Positions 16,497 to 25,513 of a stretch of DNA of 64,000 bases are shown piece by piece; positions within the stretch are counted from its first letter, which is position 1; the number at the start of each line of letters is the position of its first letter. The stretch lies in assembly GCF_005503355.1 (NCBI RefSeq), contig NZ_SCMK01000014.1, positions 1 to 64,000 on the forward strand, in the 5' to 3' direction. Source of the DNA: Sphingomonas sp. 1F27F7B. GTDB taxonomy: Bacteria; Pseudomonadota; Alphaproteobacteria; Sphingomonadales; Sphingomonadaceae. The notes under the pieces were generated by a model. It searched no databases, was not told the origin of the DNA, and saw only the letters and a program-made list of their open reading frames with translations. The position numbers and the translations under genes were made by a program.

Positions 16497-18319
16497 TCCG
16501 TGTCGAACAGCGCCGCCAGCTGCTCGACCATCGTGCCGGCCAGCTGCTCGGCGTCCATGATCGTCACTGCGCGGCTATAATAGCGGGTCACGTCATGGCC
16601 GATGCCGATCGCGACCAGCTCGACCGGCGAGCGCGCTTCGATCCAGCCGATCACCTGGCGCAGATGGCGCTCCAGATAGGAGCCCGAATTCACCGAGAGC
16701 GTCGAATCGTCGACCGGCGCACCGTCGGAGATCACCATCAGGATCTTGCGATCCTCGCTGCGGCCGATCAGCCGCTGGTGCGCCCAGAGCAGCGCCTCGC
16801 CGTCGATATTCTCCTTGAGCAGCCCCTCGCGCATCATCAGCCCGAGCGACTTCTTCGCGCGGCGCCAGGGTTCGTCGGCCTGCTTGTAGACGATGTGGCG
16901 CACGTCGTTGAGGCGGCCGGGCTGGGCCGGGCGGCCATCGGTCAGCCACTTCTCGCGGCTCTGCCCGCCCTTCCAGGCGCGCGTGGTGAAGCCGAGGATC
17001 TCGGTCTTCACGCCGACACGCTCCAGCGTGCGCGCCAGGATGTCGGCGCTGATCGCCGCGATCGAGATCGGCCGTCCGCGCATCGAGCCCGAATTGTCGA
17101 TCAGCAGCGTCACCACCGTGTCCTTGAACTCGGTGTCCTTCTCGCTCTTGTAGGAGAGCGACTGCATCGGGTTGATCACCACGCGCGCCAGCCGCGCCGC
17201 GTCGAGCAGCCCCTCTTCCTGGTCGAAGTCCCAGCTGCGGTTCTGCTGCGCCATCAGCCGGCGCTGGAGCCGGTTGGCGAGCTTGGTCACTGCGCCCTGG
17301 AGATGGACCAGCTGCTGGTCGAGATAGGAGCGGAGACGATCCAGCTCCTCGATGTCGCACAGCTCGGCGGCGGCGACCACTTCGTCGAACTGGGTGGTGT
17401 AGGCGCGATATTCGAACTGGGGCGGCAAGTCGCTCCACGGACGATTGGGACGAACCGGCAGCATGCCCTCATCGCCTTCGTCGCCGGGATCGCCGTCGCC
17501 ATCCTCCATCGCGTCGGACTGTTGCTGCTCGCCTTCCTCGCCCTGGTCGGAATCCCGCTGCTCGCCGCGCGCCTCGGCCTGGCCCTCGCTCTGGCTCGAT
17601 TCGCTCTCGCCATCCTCGTCGCCGGGCTGCTCCTCTTCCTCGGTGCCCTCGTCCTCGCCGCCGCCCTCGTCCGCCTCGTCGGGGATCAGGTCGCCCTCGG
17701 TGAGCTCGAGATCCTGGAGCAGCTTCGAGGTGAGCGAGGCGAAGGCGCGCTGATCGTCGATCGCCAGCGCCAGCGCATCGAGATCGGCGCCGGCGCGCTC
17801 CTCGATCCAATCGCGGATCAGCGCCATGCCGAGCGCCGCCGTGCCGGGCGATTCGCGCCCGGTCAGCCGCTCGCGGACCACCAGCCCGAGCGCCGTGGAG
17901 AGCGGCACTTCCTCGCGGTTGCGCGCGCGGGTGATCGGATCCGCGCGCAGCTTGAGATCCAGCGCATGCTCGAGATTGGCGGCGATGCCGGCATAGCCGC
18001 GCGAGCCCAGCGCCTCGACCCGCGCCGTCTCGACCGCGTCGAACACCGCACGGGCCACCGGCTCCTTCGGCGCCCCCTTCACGTGCAGCGCATTGTCATG
18101 GTGGCGCAGCCGCAGCGCGAAGCTGTCGGCGAAGCCGCGCGCCTCGGCCACTTCCTCGGCGGGCAGGCTGCGCGACGGCGTCGGCACCTTGAGCTGGCGC
18201 CCGTCCTGGCGCGGCGCTTCGCCGGTGAAGCTCAGCTCGACCTCGTGCTCGCCCGAAAGCGCGCGCGCGGCACCGCCAAGGACATTGCGGAACCGGTCGA
18301 GGGGAGAGTCGGCAGCCAT
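16493..18319 (-). CDS. cobT: Cobaltochelatase subunit CobT
   Basis: 608 residues. In the aerobic B12 pathway CobT works with CobS as an ATP-driven partner of CobN to insert cobalt. The N-terminal domain includes [20 protein letters not shown]; a long acidic and Gln/Ser-rich linker covers about 210-290; the C-terminal von Willebrand A domain has the MIDAS sequence [15 protein letters not shown] at about 402-416, plus [20 protein letters not shown]. The acidic linker is normal for CobT. The gene starts 1 bp after the small gene at 18321 and overlaps the RHH gene. No cobN and no other corrin genes are in the window. Identification is very secure; whether it serves B12 synthesis here is open. Confidence 0.96.
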   Translation of the reverse strand: MAADSPLDRFRNVLGGAARALSGEHEVELSFTGEAPRQDGRQLKVPTPSRSLPAEEVAEARGFADSFALRLRHHDNALHVKGAPKEPVARAVFDAVETARVEALGSRGYAGIAANLEHALDLKLRADPITRARNREEVPLSTALGLVVRERLTGRESPGTAALGMALIRDWIEERAGADLDALALAIDDQRAFASLTSKLLQDLELTEGDLIPDEADEGGGEDEGTEEEEQPGDEDGESESSQSEGQAEARGEQRDSDQGEEGEQQQSDAMEDGDGDPGDEGDEGMLPVRPNRPWSDLPPQFEYRAYTTQFDEVVAAAELCDIEELDRLRSYLDQQLVHLQGAVTKLANRLQRRLMAQQNRSWDFDQEEGLLDAARLARVVINPMQSLSYKSEKDTEFKDTVVTLLIDNSGSMRGRPISIAAISADILARTLERVGVKTEILGFTTRAWKGGQSREKWLTDGRPAQPGRLNDVRHIVYKQADEPWRRAKKSLGLMMREGLLKENIDGEALLWAHQRLIGRSEDRKILMVISDGAPVDDSTLSVNSGSYLERHLRQVIGWIEARSPVELVAIGIGHDVTRYYSRAVTIMDAEQLAGTMVEQLAALFDTE

Positions 18320-18320
18320 G

Positions 18321-18686
18321 TCAGTCCAGCATCACAGGCTTGTCGGAGGTCGCTGCCGCCATCGCGCGCGCCGAGACGACAAGGACCACGTCGCGAGGTG
18401 CGACGGCCAGCCGGACTTCCCGGGCCTTGCCGCCCGCCATCACGCGAATGGTCGCCGTCTTCCCCACCGTCATCTCCTTGTCGAAGCACAGGCCGACCGT
18501 ATCATCGCGCTTGACCGCCGGGGTGAGGCGGAGGCGCTGCCCATCCAGGCTGACCTCGGCATCGGGCATCGAAGTGTAGCAATCGGCGACCTCGACCCCG
18601 ATCGTGCGGCCCGCGCCCGCGCCCGCATCCTGCGGCAGCAGCGCCGGCAGGATCAGGGCGACGGGCGCGAGCGCCGCCACGGTCAC
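18321..18686 (-). CDS. Small exported protein between cobS and cobT
   Basis: 121 residues starting at GTG 18686 ([20 protein letters not shown]), a hydrophobic N-terminus that fits a signal peptide or anchor. The mature part is a predicted beta-rich domain with two cysteines ([40 protein letters not shown]) ending in hydrophobic strands. The start overlaps the cobS stop (GTGA) and the stop lies 1 bp before cobT, so it belongs to the operon. I do not recognise the family. An exported protein between two cytoplasmic chelatase subunits is unexpected; it may simply be co-transcribed. Confidence 0.7.
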   Translation of the reverse strand: MTVAALAPVALILPALLPQDAGAGAGRTIGVEVADCYTSMPDAEVSLDGQRLRLTPAVKRDDTVGLCFDKEMTVGKTATIRVMAGGKAREVRLAVAPRDVVLVVSARAMAAATSDKPVMLD

Positions 18687-19687
18687 GCCTTGCCCACCAC
18701 GCTCTCGGGCAGGTCCTTGCCGAACACGCGCTGATAATATTCGGCCACCTGTGCGCGCTCCGCCTCGTCGCACTTGTTCAGGAACGACAGGCGGAAGGCG
18801 AAGCCGACATCCTTGAAGATCTCGGCATTCTGCGCCCAGGTGATCACGGTGCGCGGGCTCATCACGGTCGAGATGTCGCCGTTGACGAAGCCCCTGCGAG
18901 TCAGGTCCGCCACGCGGACCATGTTCTCGACCAGCTCCTTGCCGCCCGGCTTGTCGAAATCGCCCGACTTGGCCAGCACGATCTGCGCCTCGACCGCGGC
19001 GGGCAGATAGTTGAGCGTCACCACGATGTTCCAGCGGTCCATCTGGCCCTGGTTGATCTGCTGGGTCCCGTGATAGAGGCCGCTGGTGTCGCCCAGACCC
19101 ACCGTGTTCGCGGTTGCAAACAGGCGGAAATAGGGGTTGGGGCGGATCACGCGGTTCTGATCGAGCAGCGTCAGCTTGCCCTCGGTCTCGAGCACGCGCT
19201 GGATCACGAACATCACGTCCGGGCGGCCGGCGTCATATTCGTCGAAGACGAGCGCGGTCGGGGTCTGCAGCGCCCAGGGGAGCAGACCCTCGCGGAACTC
19301 GGTAACCTGCTGGCCGTCCTTGAGCACGATCGCATCGCGGCCGATCAGGTCGATGCGGCTGATATGCGCGTCGAGGTTGATGCGGATGCACGGCCAGTTG
19401 AGGCGCGCCGCCACCTGCTCGATATGGGTCGACTTGCCGGTGCCGTGATAGCCCTGGACCATCACGCGGCGATTGTGCGCGAAGCCCGCCAGGATCGCGA
19501 GCGTCGTATCCGGATCGAAGACATAGGCGGGATCGAGATCGGGCACGCGCTCGTCCGCTTCGCTGAAGGCGGGCACTTCGAGGTCGCTGTCGATCCCGAA
19601 CAGGTCGCGCGCCTTCACCATCTTGTCGGGCGCGTCGAGGATCGTGATGCTCCGGCTGTCGGGCTGGGTGTTGGGGATATCCGCCAT
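18683..19687 (-). CDS. cobS: Cobaltochelatase subunit CobS
   Basis: 334-residue AAA+ ATPase, the normal size for CobS. The conserved N-terminus [20 protein letters not shown] and [20 protein letters not shown] are followed by Walker A GYHGTGKS (79-86), Walker [10 protein letters not shown] (about 147), a sensor region [20 protein letters not shown] and the C-terminal lid. It forms hexameric rings with CobT. ATG 19687 is chosen because the CobS family starts here; upstream in-frame codons are not conserved. It heads the operon cobS - small exported protein - cobT - RHH. Confidence 0.96.
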   Translation of the reverse strand: MADIPNTQPDSRSITILDAPDKMVKARDLFGIDSDLEVPAFSEADERVPDLDPAYVFDPDTTLAILAGFAHNRRVMVQGYHGTGKSTHIEQVAARLNWPCIRINLDAHISRIDLIGRDAIVLKDGQQVTEFREGLLPWALQTPTALVFDEYDAGRPDVMFVIQRVLETEGKLTLLDQNRVIRPNPYFRLFATANTVGLGDTSGLYHGTQQINQGQMDRWNIVVTLNYLPAAVEAQIVLAKSGDFDKPGGKELVENMVRVADLTRRGFVNGDISTVMSPRTVITWAQNAEIFKDVGFAFRLSFLNKCDEAERAQVAEYYQRVFGKDLPESVVGKA

Positions 19688-19872
19688 GTCTTCGGTCCTT
19701 CCGTCGCCAGAGCGACTAGAAGCTCCCGTGCCGCACTGCAACGGGCATCACGCAAAACGCGCGCACGTCCGCTTCCGCCGCAAGCCCTTTCCTCGAATCG
19801 GCTTTCATGGGATCATGACGCCATAGTAACGGGCGCGCGCATCCACCGATTCTTAGCTCTCTGGGGAAGACG

Positions 19873-20529
19873 ATGAACGGGAAGCTGTTGTTCCTGGCGC
19901 TGCTCGCGCCGCTCGCCGGTTGCGATTGGGGCCAGCAGCCTCCCCCACCCCCGCGGCGCCCGCTGCCGCCGGTGGTGCGCCCGGTCGATCGCGGACCCAG
20001 CTGGCTCGATCCCGTCCCCTATTGCGAGGGCGCGCTGCGGCGCGGCGAATGGCTGGTCTGCGACAACAAGAACCTCAACTGGCTGCACCGCACGCTGGCA
20101 GGCCAATGGGCGGAGGAACGTCAGGGCGCCGACCGCCAGCGGCTCTGGGTCCAGCGCCAGCAGTTCCAGGCGTTGATCAGCGAGCGCGACGCCTGCCAGA
20201 CGGTGGAATGCGTGGCGACTGCCTATCGCCGCTATCTCCGCGACGGCCGGCGCTGGACGCCGGGGCCGGAAGCCCGCCCCGTGCCGCAGCGGCCGCGCCC
20301 GGCGCATTATCGCCCGCGTGAAAAGCGCTGGAACTGGCGCGACAACGGCCCGAGCTGCGCCTCGAAGATCGGCTGGCAGAAGGCGGCGCTGCTGGCGCGC
20401 CAATGCTCCGTGGTCAATCCGGACGGCCAGTGCGGTCCGCAGCGCGGCTGCGAGACGCTCAAGTCGATGATCCTGGACGGCTGCTGGGATGCGGGCGATC
20501 GCAAGCCGGGGTTCTGCAACCGCGTCTAG
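19873..20529 (+). CDS. Lipoprotein with LprI-like cysteine pattern
   Basis: 218 residues. MNGKLLFLALLAPLAGC is a lipoprotein signal with lipobox LAGC (Cys17), followed by a Pro-rich linker PPPPPRRPLPPVVRP. Residues about 45-125 contain YCEGALRRGEWLVCDNKNLN, RTLAGQWAEERQG and RDACQTVECVATAYRRYL, the spacing typical of LprI-family lysozyme-inhibitor-like domains. A second cysteine-rich segment is near the C-terminus (NGPSCASKIGWQKAALLARQ; CGPQRGCETLKSMILDGC). It is probably anchored in the outer membrane and disulfide-bonded. It is divergent from cobS and stands alone. The LprI similarity is moderate; lysozyme inhibition is not established. Confidence 0.75.
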   Translation: MNGKLLFLALLAPLAGCDWGQQPPPPPRRPLPPVVRPVDRGPSWLDPVPYCEGALRRGEWLVCDNKNLNWLHRTLAGQWAEERQGADRQRLWVQRQQFQALISERDACQTVECVATAYRRYLRDGRRWTPGPEARPVPQRPRPAHYRPREKRWNWRDNGPSCASKIGWQKAALLARQCSVVNPDGQCGPQRGCETLKSMILDGCWDAGDRKPGFCNRV

Positions 20530-20825
20530 GCCCAGGTGCGGCGCCCGGAAGTTCAGGAAGCCTAGGCTACGGGACCCGGCTTTCCCCGCCCATGCGGGTG
20601 CCGGCGGCGGACGGGATCGGCACAAGAGAGGGAGCCGGGTTGCATCCGCCAGCTTGAAGCAGGCGGAATCCTACGTTGCAATCGCGCCGGGCGCAGGCGG
20701 CCCCGGGGAGCTCCCTTCCAGGGAAGGGGCGGCGGCTTAGGTCGAGGAGTCATATTCCTTCAATCGTCATCCCTGCCTGCGCGGGCGTGACGAAAGGAAA
20801 TCGGCTACCCGGCTACCTTCCCAAG
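20530..20825. other. Intergenic region with degraded repeat
   Basis: 296 bases without a credible gene, between convergent genes. It holds short GC-rich inverted repeats and a single half copy of the GTCATCCC repeat (20766-20791). Confidence 0.5.
20766..20791. repeat. Half copy of the GTCATCCCCGC repeat
   Basis: GTCATCCCTGCCTGCGCGGG followed by CGTGAC is a compact, diverged version of the outer arms of the dispersed palindromic element, without the usual central spacer. Confidence 0.6.
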
Positions 20826-21521
20826 CTAGTCGTTCTCGAACTTCGGGAGCCGGAACAGGTCGACGAAGCGCTGGCCCAGCATGAGATCGCCCGTAACAGC
20901 CACCCGACCCTCGCGGATCGACTCGGCAAGCGGGAGCGGGCCGTAGAAAGTGGCCGCGAGCAGCGTCGGCACGCCTTCGAAGATCACATCGGCGCCGGCG
21001 GGATCGCGGCGCTCGATCGCCAGCCCGCCATCGTCGATCGTCGCGCGGAACGGCTCGCCCCCCACCCGGAAGCCCAGGTCGATCGCGAAGCCGCGCGCCG
21101 GCTCGCGCGCCATCATCGTCTTCAGCGAAAGCATGAAGGCGCCGTTGCTGAGCGGCAGGGTGACGTCATGGGCGGGCGAGCCTGCCGCCCAGCGGCTGAG
21201 CGCGAAGATCGGCTCCTCGAGCGCCGCCCCCCAGCGCGTGAGTTCATAGACCCGGGCATTGGCCGGCGAAGGCAACTGCCGGCGGCGCAGGATGCCTGCC
21301 TTCTCCAGCCCTTCCAGCCTCTGGGTGAGGATATTGGCGCTCAACCCTTCCAGCGCACCGCGAATCTCGCCGAAGCGCCGCGCGCCCAGCAGCAGCTCGC
21401 GAACAATCAGCAGCGACCAACGTTCTCCGATCAGGTCCATCGCGAGCGCCGTGCCGCACGCGTCCTGATACCAACGGCGAGCCTTTGCGAAATCCGAGTT
21501 AGTTATTTTTTGTGACTCCAT
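20826..21521 (-). CDS. HxlR-family regulator with C-terminal SCP2-like domain
   Basis: 231 residues. The N-terminal winged helix (about 15-110) has CGTALAMDLIGERWSLLIVR, ELLLGARRFGEIRGALEGLS and NILTQRLEGLEKAGILRRRQ, the classic HxlR/MarR-like arrangement with a conserved Cys at 22 that can sense thiol-reactive agents in relatives. The C-terminal 110 residues (FMLSLKTMMAREPARGFAID; GLAIERRDPAGADVIFEGVP) look like a sterol-carrier/SCP2-like ligand pocket. It is divergent from the DUF899/VOC/GST run with 78 bp between, so it probably controls that run and itself. The effector is unknown. Confidence 0.88.
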   Translation of the reverse strand: MESQKITNSDFAKARRWYQDACGTALAMDLIGERWSLLIVRELLLGARRFGEIRGALEGLSANILTQRLEGLEKAGILRRRQLPSPANARVYELTRWGAALEEPIFALSRWAAGSPAHDVTLPLSNGAFMLSLKTMMAREPARGFAIDLGFRVGGEPFRATIDDGGLAIERRDPAGADVIFEGVPTLLAATFYGPLPLAESIREGRVAVTGDLMLGQRFVDLFRLPKFEND

Positions 21522-21537
21522 AGTTGCTTTTAATAAC
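21502..21537. promoter_or_regulatory. Possible HxlR operator
   Basis: GTTATT (21502-21507) and AATAAC (21532-21537) form an inverted repeat in the AT-rich start of the hxlR-type gene and the adjoining intergenic region. The left arm is inside the first codons of the regulator, which would suit autoregulation. Short arms make this tentative. Confidence 0.3.
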
Positions 21538-21599
21538 CTAGTCGGGCATCAGGATCAAGAAAGCGATTCGCCGGCCACCCGAAGTGGAGGTTTATTCCG

Positions 21600-22292
21600 A
21601 TGACACTGGTTCCCGCCGCAGAGCTGGCCGCGCGTGAGACGACGCGCTGGCCCAACGAGACTCAAGACTATCGCCGGGCGCGCACCGCGCTGCTGGCCGC
21701 GGAGATCGAGCTGCGCCGCTACATCGAGTCGGTCGCCGAGCAGCGCCGCGCGCTGCCGCACGGCCCGGAAGTGACCGGCGACTATGTGTTCGAGGGCGAG
21801 GACGGCCCGGTCCGCTTCGCCGATCTGTTCGGCACGCACGATACGCTGGTCGTCTACACCTATATGTTCGGCCCGCAGCGCGAGCGGCCCTGCCCGATGT
21901 GCACCTCGCTGCTCTCGGCCTGGGACGGCGAGGCGCCCGATCTGCTCCAGCGCGCCGGCCTGGCGGTGATCGCCCGCTCGCCGATCGCGAAGCTGGCCGC
22001 CTTCAAGCAGGAGCGCGGCTGGCAGCACCTGCCGCTCTATTCGGACACGCGGCAGGATTTCAGCCGCGACTATGGCGCGATCGCCCCCGACGGCTCGGAC
22101 ATCCCGCAATTCATGGTCTTCACTCGGCGGGACGGCACGATCCGCCTGTTCTGGGGCGGCGAGATGGGTGCGGAAAGCGCCGATCCCGGCCAGGACCCGC
22201 GCGGCGCGCCCGACCTGATGCCGCTCTGGACGATCCTCGATTCCACGCCCGAGGGCCGGGGGGCCGGCTGGTACCCCTCCCTCACCTACTGA
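21600..22292 (+). CDS. DUF899 thioredoxin-like protein
   Basis: 230 residues. The DUF899 family has a thioredoxin fold: GPVRFADLFGTHDTLVVYTY begins the core and PCPMCTSLLSAWDGEAPDL carries the C-x-x-C pair (about 99-102), followed by IPQFMVFTRRDGTIRLFWGG. It lacks a signal peptide. GGAGG lies 7-9 bases before ATG 21600. It is the first gene of the run that diverges from the HxlR-type regulator. A redox or dehalogenation-type role has been suggested for the family from fold only; the substrate is unknown. Confidence 0.85.
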   Translation: MTLVPAAELAARETTRWPNETQDYRRARTALLAAEIELRRYIESVAEQRRALPHGPEVTGDYVFEGEDGPVRFADLFGTHDTLVVYTYMFGPQRERPCPMCTSLLSAWDGEAPDLLQRAGLAVIARSPIAKLAAFKQERGWQHLPLYSDTRQDFSRDYGAIAPDGSDIPQFMVFTRRDGTIRLFWGGEMGAESADPGQDPRGAPDLMPLWTILDSTPEGRGAGWYPSLTY

Positions 22293-22315
22293 ACCAAATC
22301 CCCAGGAGAGAAAAC

Positions 22316-22756
22316 ATGCCTCAGATGATCTTCGTCAACCTGCCCGTGGCCGATGTCGCCAAGTCGACTGCCTTTTACGAAGCGATCGGCTGCACCAAGG
22401 ATGCGCGCTTCAGCAACGAGCAGGCATCGGCGATGCAGCTCAGCGACACGATCGTGTTCATGATCCTGTCGCAGGATTTCTTCAGAACCTTCACGCCGAA
22501 GCCGATCGCCGACGCGCGTGCCGTGACCGAGGCGCTGATCTGCATCTCGCGCGACAGCCGCGAGGCAGTGGACGCGATCGTCGAGGCGGCGGCCAGGGCG
22601 GGCGGCAAGGCGGACATCCGCGAGAAGCAGGACATGGGCTTCATGTACGGCCGCAGCTTCGAGGATCCGGACGGCCATATCTTCGAGCCGATGTTCATGG
22701 ACCTCGAAGCCGCGATGGCCGCCTTCCCCGACGGCCCCGCCCATGAGCCGGCCTGA
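22316..22756 (+). CDS. VOC-family protein (glyoxalase fold), lactoylglutathione-lyase-like
   Basis: 146 residues with one vicinal-oxygen-chelate domain: QMIFVNLPVADVAKSTAFYE (first beta-alpha module) and the closing FMYGRSFEDPDGHIFEPMFM with the family H-x-(F/W)-E metal Glu. These proteins bind a divalent metal and often act on electrophiles or confer resistance. It is the second gene of the HxlR-linked run, with AGGAGAG before ATG 22316. The substrate cannot be assigned. Confidence 0.85.
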   Translation: MPQMIFVNLPVADVAKSTAFYEAIGCTKDARFSNEQASAMQLSDTIVFMILSQDFFRTFTPKPIADARAVTEALICISRDSREAVDAIVEAAARAGGKADIREKQDMGFMYGRSFEDPDGHIFEPMFMDLEAAMAAFPDGPAHEPA

Positions 22757-22783
22757 GCGGATGCGAGCGCAGGGAGACGCGGC

Positions 22784-23167
22784 ATGAAGCGTGACCAGAT
22801 CATCGGATGGGTGCTGAGCGGCCTCGTCCTCCTGTTCCTGGCGATGGATGCCGGCGGCAAGCTGATCGCCCCGGCGGCGATGATCGCCTACAGCCCGCCG
22901 CTCGGCATTCCCGCCGATGTGGGACTCTATCGCGAGCTCGGGCTGATCCTGGCGATCTGCACGCTGCTCTATGCGGTGCCGCGCACCGCGGTGCTCGGCG
23001 CGATCCTGCTCACCGGCTATCTCGGCGGCGCGGTCGCGATGCACTTCCGAGTGGGCAGCCCGCTGCTCAGCCACACGCTGTTCGGCGTCTATCTGGGCGT
23101 GATCGCCTGGGGCGGACTGTGGTTCCGCGATCCGCGCGTGCGTGCCCTGATCCCGATCGCCGGCTGA
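22784..23167 (+). CDS. DoxX-like membrane protein
   Basis: 127 residues with four hydrophobic segments: IIGWVLSGLVLLFLAMDAGG, VGLYRELGLILAICTLLYAV, AVLGAILLTGYLGGAVAMHF and LFGVYLGVIAWGGLWF. The length, four-helix pattern and GYLGGAVAMHFRVG match DoxX-like (DoxX_2) proteins. The role of the family is not settled; members often lie in stress or redox gene groups, as here. It is co-directional with the VOC genes, 27 bp after the preceding one. Confidence 0.82.
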   Translation: MKRDQIIGWVLSGLVLLFLAMDAGGKLIAPAAMIAYSPPLGIPADVGLYRELGLILAICTLLYAVPRTAVLGAILLTGYLGGAVAMHFRVGSPLLSHTLFGVYLGVIAWGGLWFRDPRVRALIPIAG

Positions 23168-23197
23168 GAATTCCCAAGAGTCCAGAGGAGAGGACCG

Positions 23198-23677
23198 ATG
23201 GCAGACAAGATCACGACCGTGCTGTGGTTCGACCATGTGGCCGAGGAAGCCGCCAACTTCTACGTCTCGCTGCTGCCCGACAGCCATGTCGGCAGGATCT
23301 TCCGGGCGCCGGGCGACAATCCGAGCGGCAAGGAAGGCGCGGCCCTGGTCGTCGAGTTCACTCTGGCCGGGCGCAGCTATGCCGGCCTGAACGGCGGCCC
23401 CAATTTCAAGCCGAACGAGAGCGTCTCGTTCCAGATTCTCACCGAGGATCAGGAAGCAACCGATCGGCTGTGGAACGCCATTGTCGGCAATGGCGGCCAG
23501 GAGAGCATGTGCGGCTGGTGCAAGGACAAATGGGGCTTCAACTGGCAGATCACCCCGCGCCGGCTGATCGAGCTCAACTTCAGCGACGATCCCGCCAGTT
23601 CCAGGCGTGCCTTCGAAGCGATGATGACGATGAAGAAGATCGACATCGCCGCGATCGAAGCCGCGGCCAGGGGTTGA
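23198..23677 (+). CDS. VOC-family protein (PhnB-like)
   Basis: 159 residues. ITTVLWFDHVAEEAANFYVS, the FTLAGRSYAGLNGGPNFKPN strand-turn and WGFNWQITPRRLIELN match the PhnB/3-dmu-9_3-mt group of glyoxalase-fold proteins. They fold like metal-dependent lyases but many lack a known reaction. GAGGAGAGG precedes ATG 23198, and a GST gene follows 10 bp later. Substrate unknown. Confidence 0.85.
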   Translation: MADKITTVLWFDHVAEEAANFYVSLLPDSHVGRIFRAPGDNPSGKEGAALVVEFTLAGRSYAGLNGGPNFKPNESVSFQILTEDQEATDRLWNAIVGNGGQESMCGWCKDKWGFNWQITPRRLIELNFSDDPASSRRAFEAMMTMKKIDIAAIEAAARG

Positions 23678-23687
23678 GGAGGCAGCC

Positions 23688-24341
23688 ATGGCCATCGAGA
23701 TCACCGGCTTCAACTGGGTGCCGGATTTCGCCCGCGGCTATGTCCGCGACCTGAGGCCGCGCTGGGCGTGCGAGGAGATCGGCCTGCCCTATGACATGCG
23801 GCTGATCAGTCCGGTCCCGCCCAAGCCGGCCGCCTATTTCGATGAACAGCCCTGGGGCCAGGTGCCGGTGCTGCACGACGGCGCGGTGCGCCTGTTCGAG
23901 AGCGGGGCGATCCTGCTCCATCTGGCGGAGAAGGACACGCGGCTGCTGTCGCGCGATCCGCAGCAGCAGGCGACGACGCTCGCCTGGCTGTTCGCCGCGC
24001 TCAACAGCGTCGAGCCCGGGCTGTTCGAACTGGGCAACGTCACCCTGTTCTCGAAGGACGAGGAATGGGCGAAGCTGCGCCGGCCGAGCCTGATGGAGGA
24101 TATCGGCAAGCGGCTCGATCGCCTCGCTGATGCGTTGGGCGAGCGGGAATGGCTGGCCGGCGATTTCAGCGTCGCCGACGTCGCGATGGTGACGGTGCTG
24201 CGCAACGCCGACGGCAGCCCGCTGATCACCGAGCGCCCCGTGCTGGCCGCCTATGTCGAACGCGGCATGGCGCGGCCCGCCTTCCAGCGCGCGATCGCCG
24301 CGCAGCTGGCCGATTTCCAGCCCGCGCCGGTCGCGGCCTGA
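23688..24341 (+). CDS. Glutathione S-transferase
   Basis: 217 residues with the two GST domains. The N-terminal thioredoxin-like part has RPRWACEEIGLPYDMRLISP, then QVPVLHDGAVRLFESGAILL, where the cis-Pro and the E-S pair bind glutathione; the helical C-terminal domain has REWLAGDFSVADVAMVTVLR. It conjugates or reduces electrophiles with glutathione. It is strongly similar in layout to the GST at 25514, so the run carries a duplicated or related pair. GAGGAGG lies just upstream. Confidence 0.9.
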   Translation: MAIEITGFNWVPDFARGYVRDLRPRWACEEIGLPYDMRLISPVPPKPAAYFDEQPWGQVPVLHDGAVRLFESGAILLHLAEKDTRLLSRDPQQQATTLAWLFAALNSVEPGLFELGNVTLFSKDEEWAKLRRPSLMEDIGKRLDRLADALGEREWLAGDFSVADVAMVTVLRNADGSPLITERPVLAAYVERGMARPAFQRAIAAQLADFQPAPVAA

Positions 24342-24363
24342 CACTGTCGAGAGGAGAACCAAA

Positions 24364-24726
24364 ATGGCTTATATGGACGGTTACGTGCTCGCGATCCCCG
24401 AGGGGAACAAGGAAGCCTATCGCAAGATGGCGGAGAAGGTCGCGCCGATCTTCCGGGAATTCGGCGCCACCCGCGTGCTGGAAGGCTGGGGCAACGACGT
24501 GCCGCATGGCAAGCTCACCGACTTCTACATGGCGACCAAGGCCGAGGAAGGCGAGACCATCGTCTTCTCCTGGGTGATGTGGCCCGACAAGGCGACGCGC
24601 GATGCCGGCTGGGCGAAGCTGATGCAGGACGAGCGGATGCAGCCCGACGGCGAGTCGCCCTTTGACGGCAAGCGCATGTTCTGGGGCGGCTTCGAGCCGA
24701 TCCTCGACACGGGAGAAGCGAAATGA
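24364..24726 (+). CDS. DUF1428 family protein
   Basis: 120 residues: MDGYVLAIPEGNKEAYRKMA, RVLEGWGNDVPHGKLTDFYM and FSWVMWPDKATRDAGWAKLM, then GKRMFWGGFEPILDT. This is the complete DUF1428 family pattern (YbaA-like), a dimeric alpha-beta-barrel fold of unknown activity. It overlaps the next VOC gene by 4 bp (ATGA), so the two are translationally coupled. Confidence 0.9.
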   Translation: MAYMDGYVLAIPEGNKEAYRKMAEKVAPIFREFGATRVLEGWGNDVPHGKLTDFYMATKAEEGETIVFSWVMWPDKATRDAGWAKLMQDERMQPDGESPFDGKRMFWGGFEPILDTGEAK

Positions 24727-25505
24727 ACGCGCATGGAAGCTTCATCTGGTACGAGCTGCTGACCAGGGACGCAGCCAAGGCCAAGGCTTTCTACGACTCG
24801 GTGTGCGGCTGGAACATCGATGCCCAGCCCGCCCCGGGCGGCATGGACTATCGCATGATCAACGCCGACGACGGCCAGGCCGGCGGCGTGATGCAGCTCA
24901 ATGCCGATATGATCGCGGGCGGCGCCCAGCCGGTCTGGCTCGGCTATCTCGGCGTGGACGATGTCGACGCCTCGGTCGCCGCGGTGGTCGCGGCGGGCGG
25001 ACAGGTCCACCTTCCGGCCTTCGACATCCCGGACGTCGGCCGGCTGGCGATGGTCAGCGATCCGCAGGGCGTGCCCTTCTACGTGATGCGCGGCGCCTCG
25101 CCCGAAAGCAGCACCGCCTATCAGCGCATGGGCTTCGGCCATGTCAGCTGGAACGAGCTGCGCACCACCGACGATGCCGCAGCGCTCGATTTCTACGGCA
25201 AGCTGTTCAACATCGAGAAGGTCGGCACCATGCCGATGGGCGAGATGGGCGACTACAGCTTCATCGCCAATGGCGACAGCAAGGGCGAAGCCGTGGGTGC
25301 GATCATGCGCGGCGAGCCGGGCAGCCGGCCGGGCTGGGGCTTCTACTTCCGCGTGCCGGACATCACCGAGGCGCAGGCCAAGGCGGAAGCCGGAGGCGGC
25401 AAGCTCGTCTGGGGACCGCACGAGGTGCCCGGCGGCGAATGGGTGATCAACATCACCGATCCCGAGGGCGTCAGCGTCGGCCTCGTCTCGCCGAACAAGA
25501 GCTGA
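24723..25505 (+). CDS. Two-domain VOC-family protein
   Basis: 260 residues made of two glyoxalase-fold repeats. The first starts GSFIWYELLTRDAAKAKAFY and ends GRLAMVSDPQGVPFYVMRG; the second starts GHVSWNELRTTDDAAALDFY and ends EWVINITDPEGVSVGLVSP. The second closing strand lacks the usual metal Glu, so only part of the metal site is conserved. Its start overlaps DUF1428. The function is inferred only at fold level, probably handling a reactive small molecule. Confidence 0.88.
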   Translation: MNAHGSFIWYELLTRDAAKAKAFYDSVCGWNIDAQPAPGGMDYRMINADDGQAGGVMQLNADMIAGGAQPVWLGYLGVDDVDASVAAVVAAGGQVHLPAFDIPDVGRLAMVSDPQGVPFYVMRGASPESSTAYQRMGFGHVSWNELRTTDDAAALDFYGKLFNIEKVGTMPMGEMGDYSFIANGDSKGEAVGAIMRGEPGSRPGWGFYFRVPDITEAQAKAEAGGGKLVWGPHEVPGGEWVINITDPEGVSVGLVSPNKS

Positions 25506-25513
25506 GCTCCGCC

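Noticed and set aside
16595..18514. 639-codon open frame on the plus strand
   Set aside because: Antisense to cobT; its hydrophobic middle is the complement of the acidic cobT linker, not a true membrane protein.
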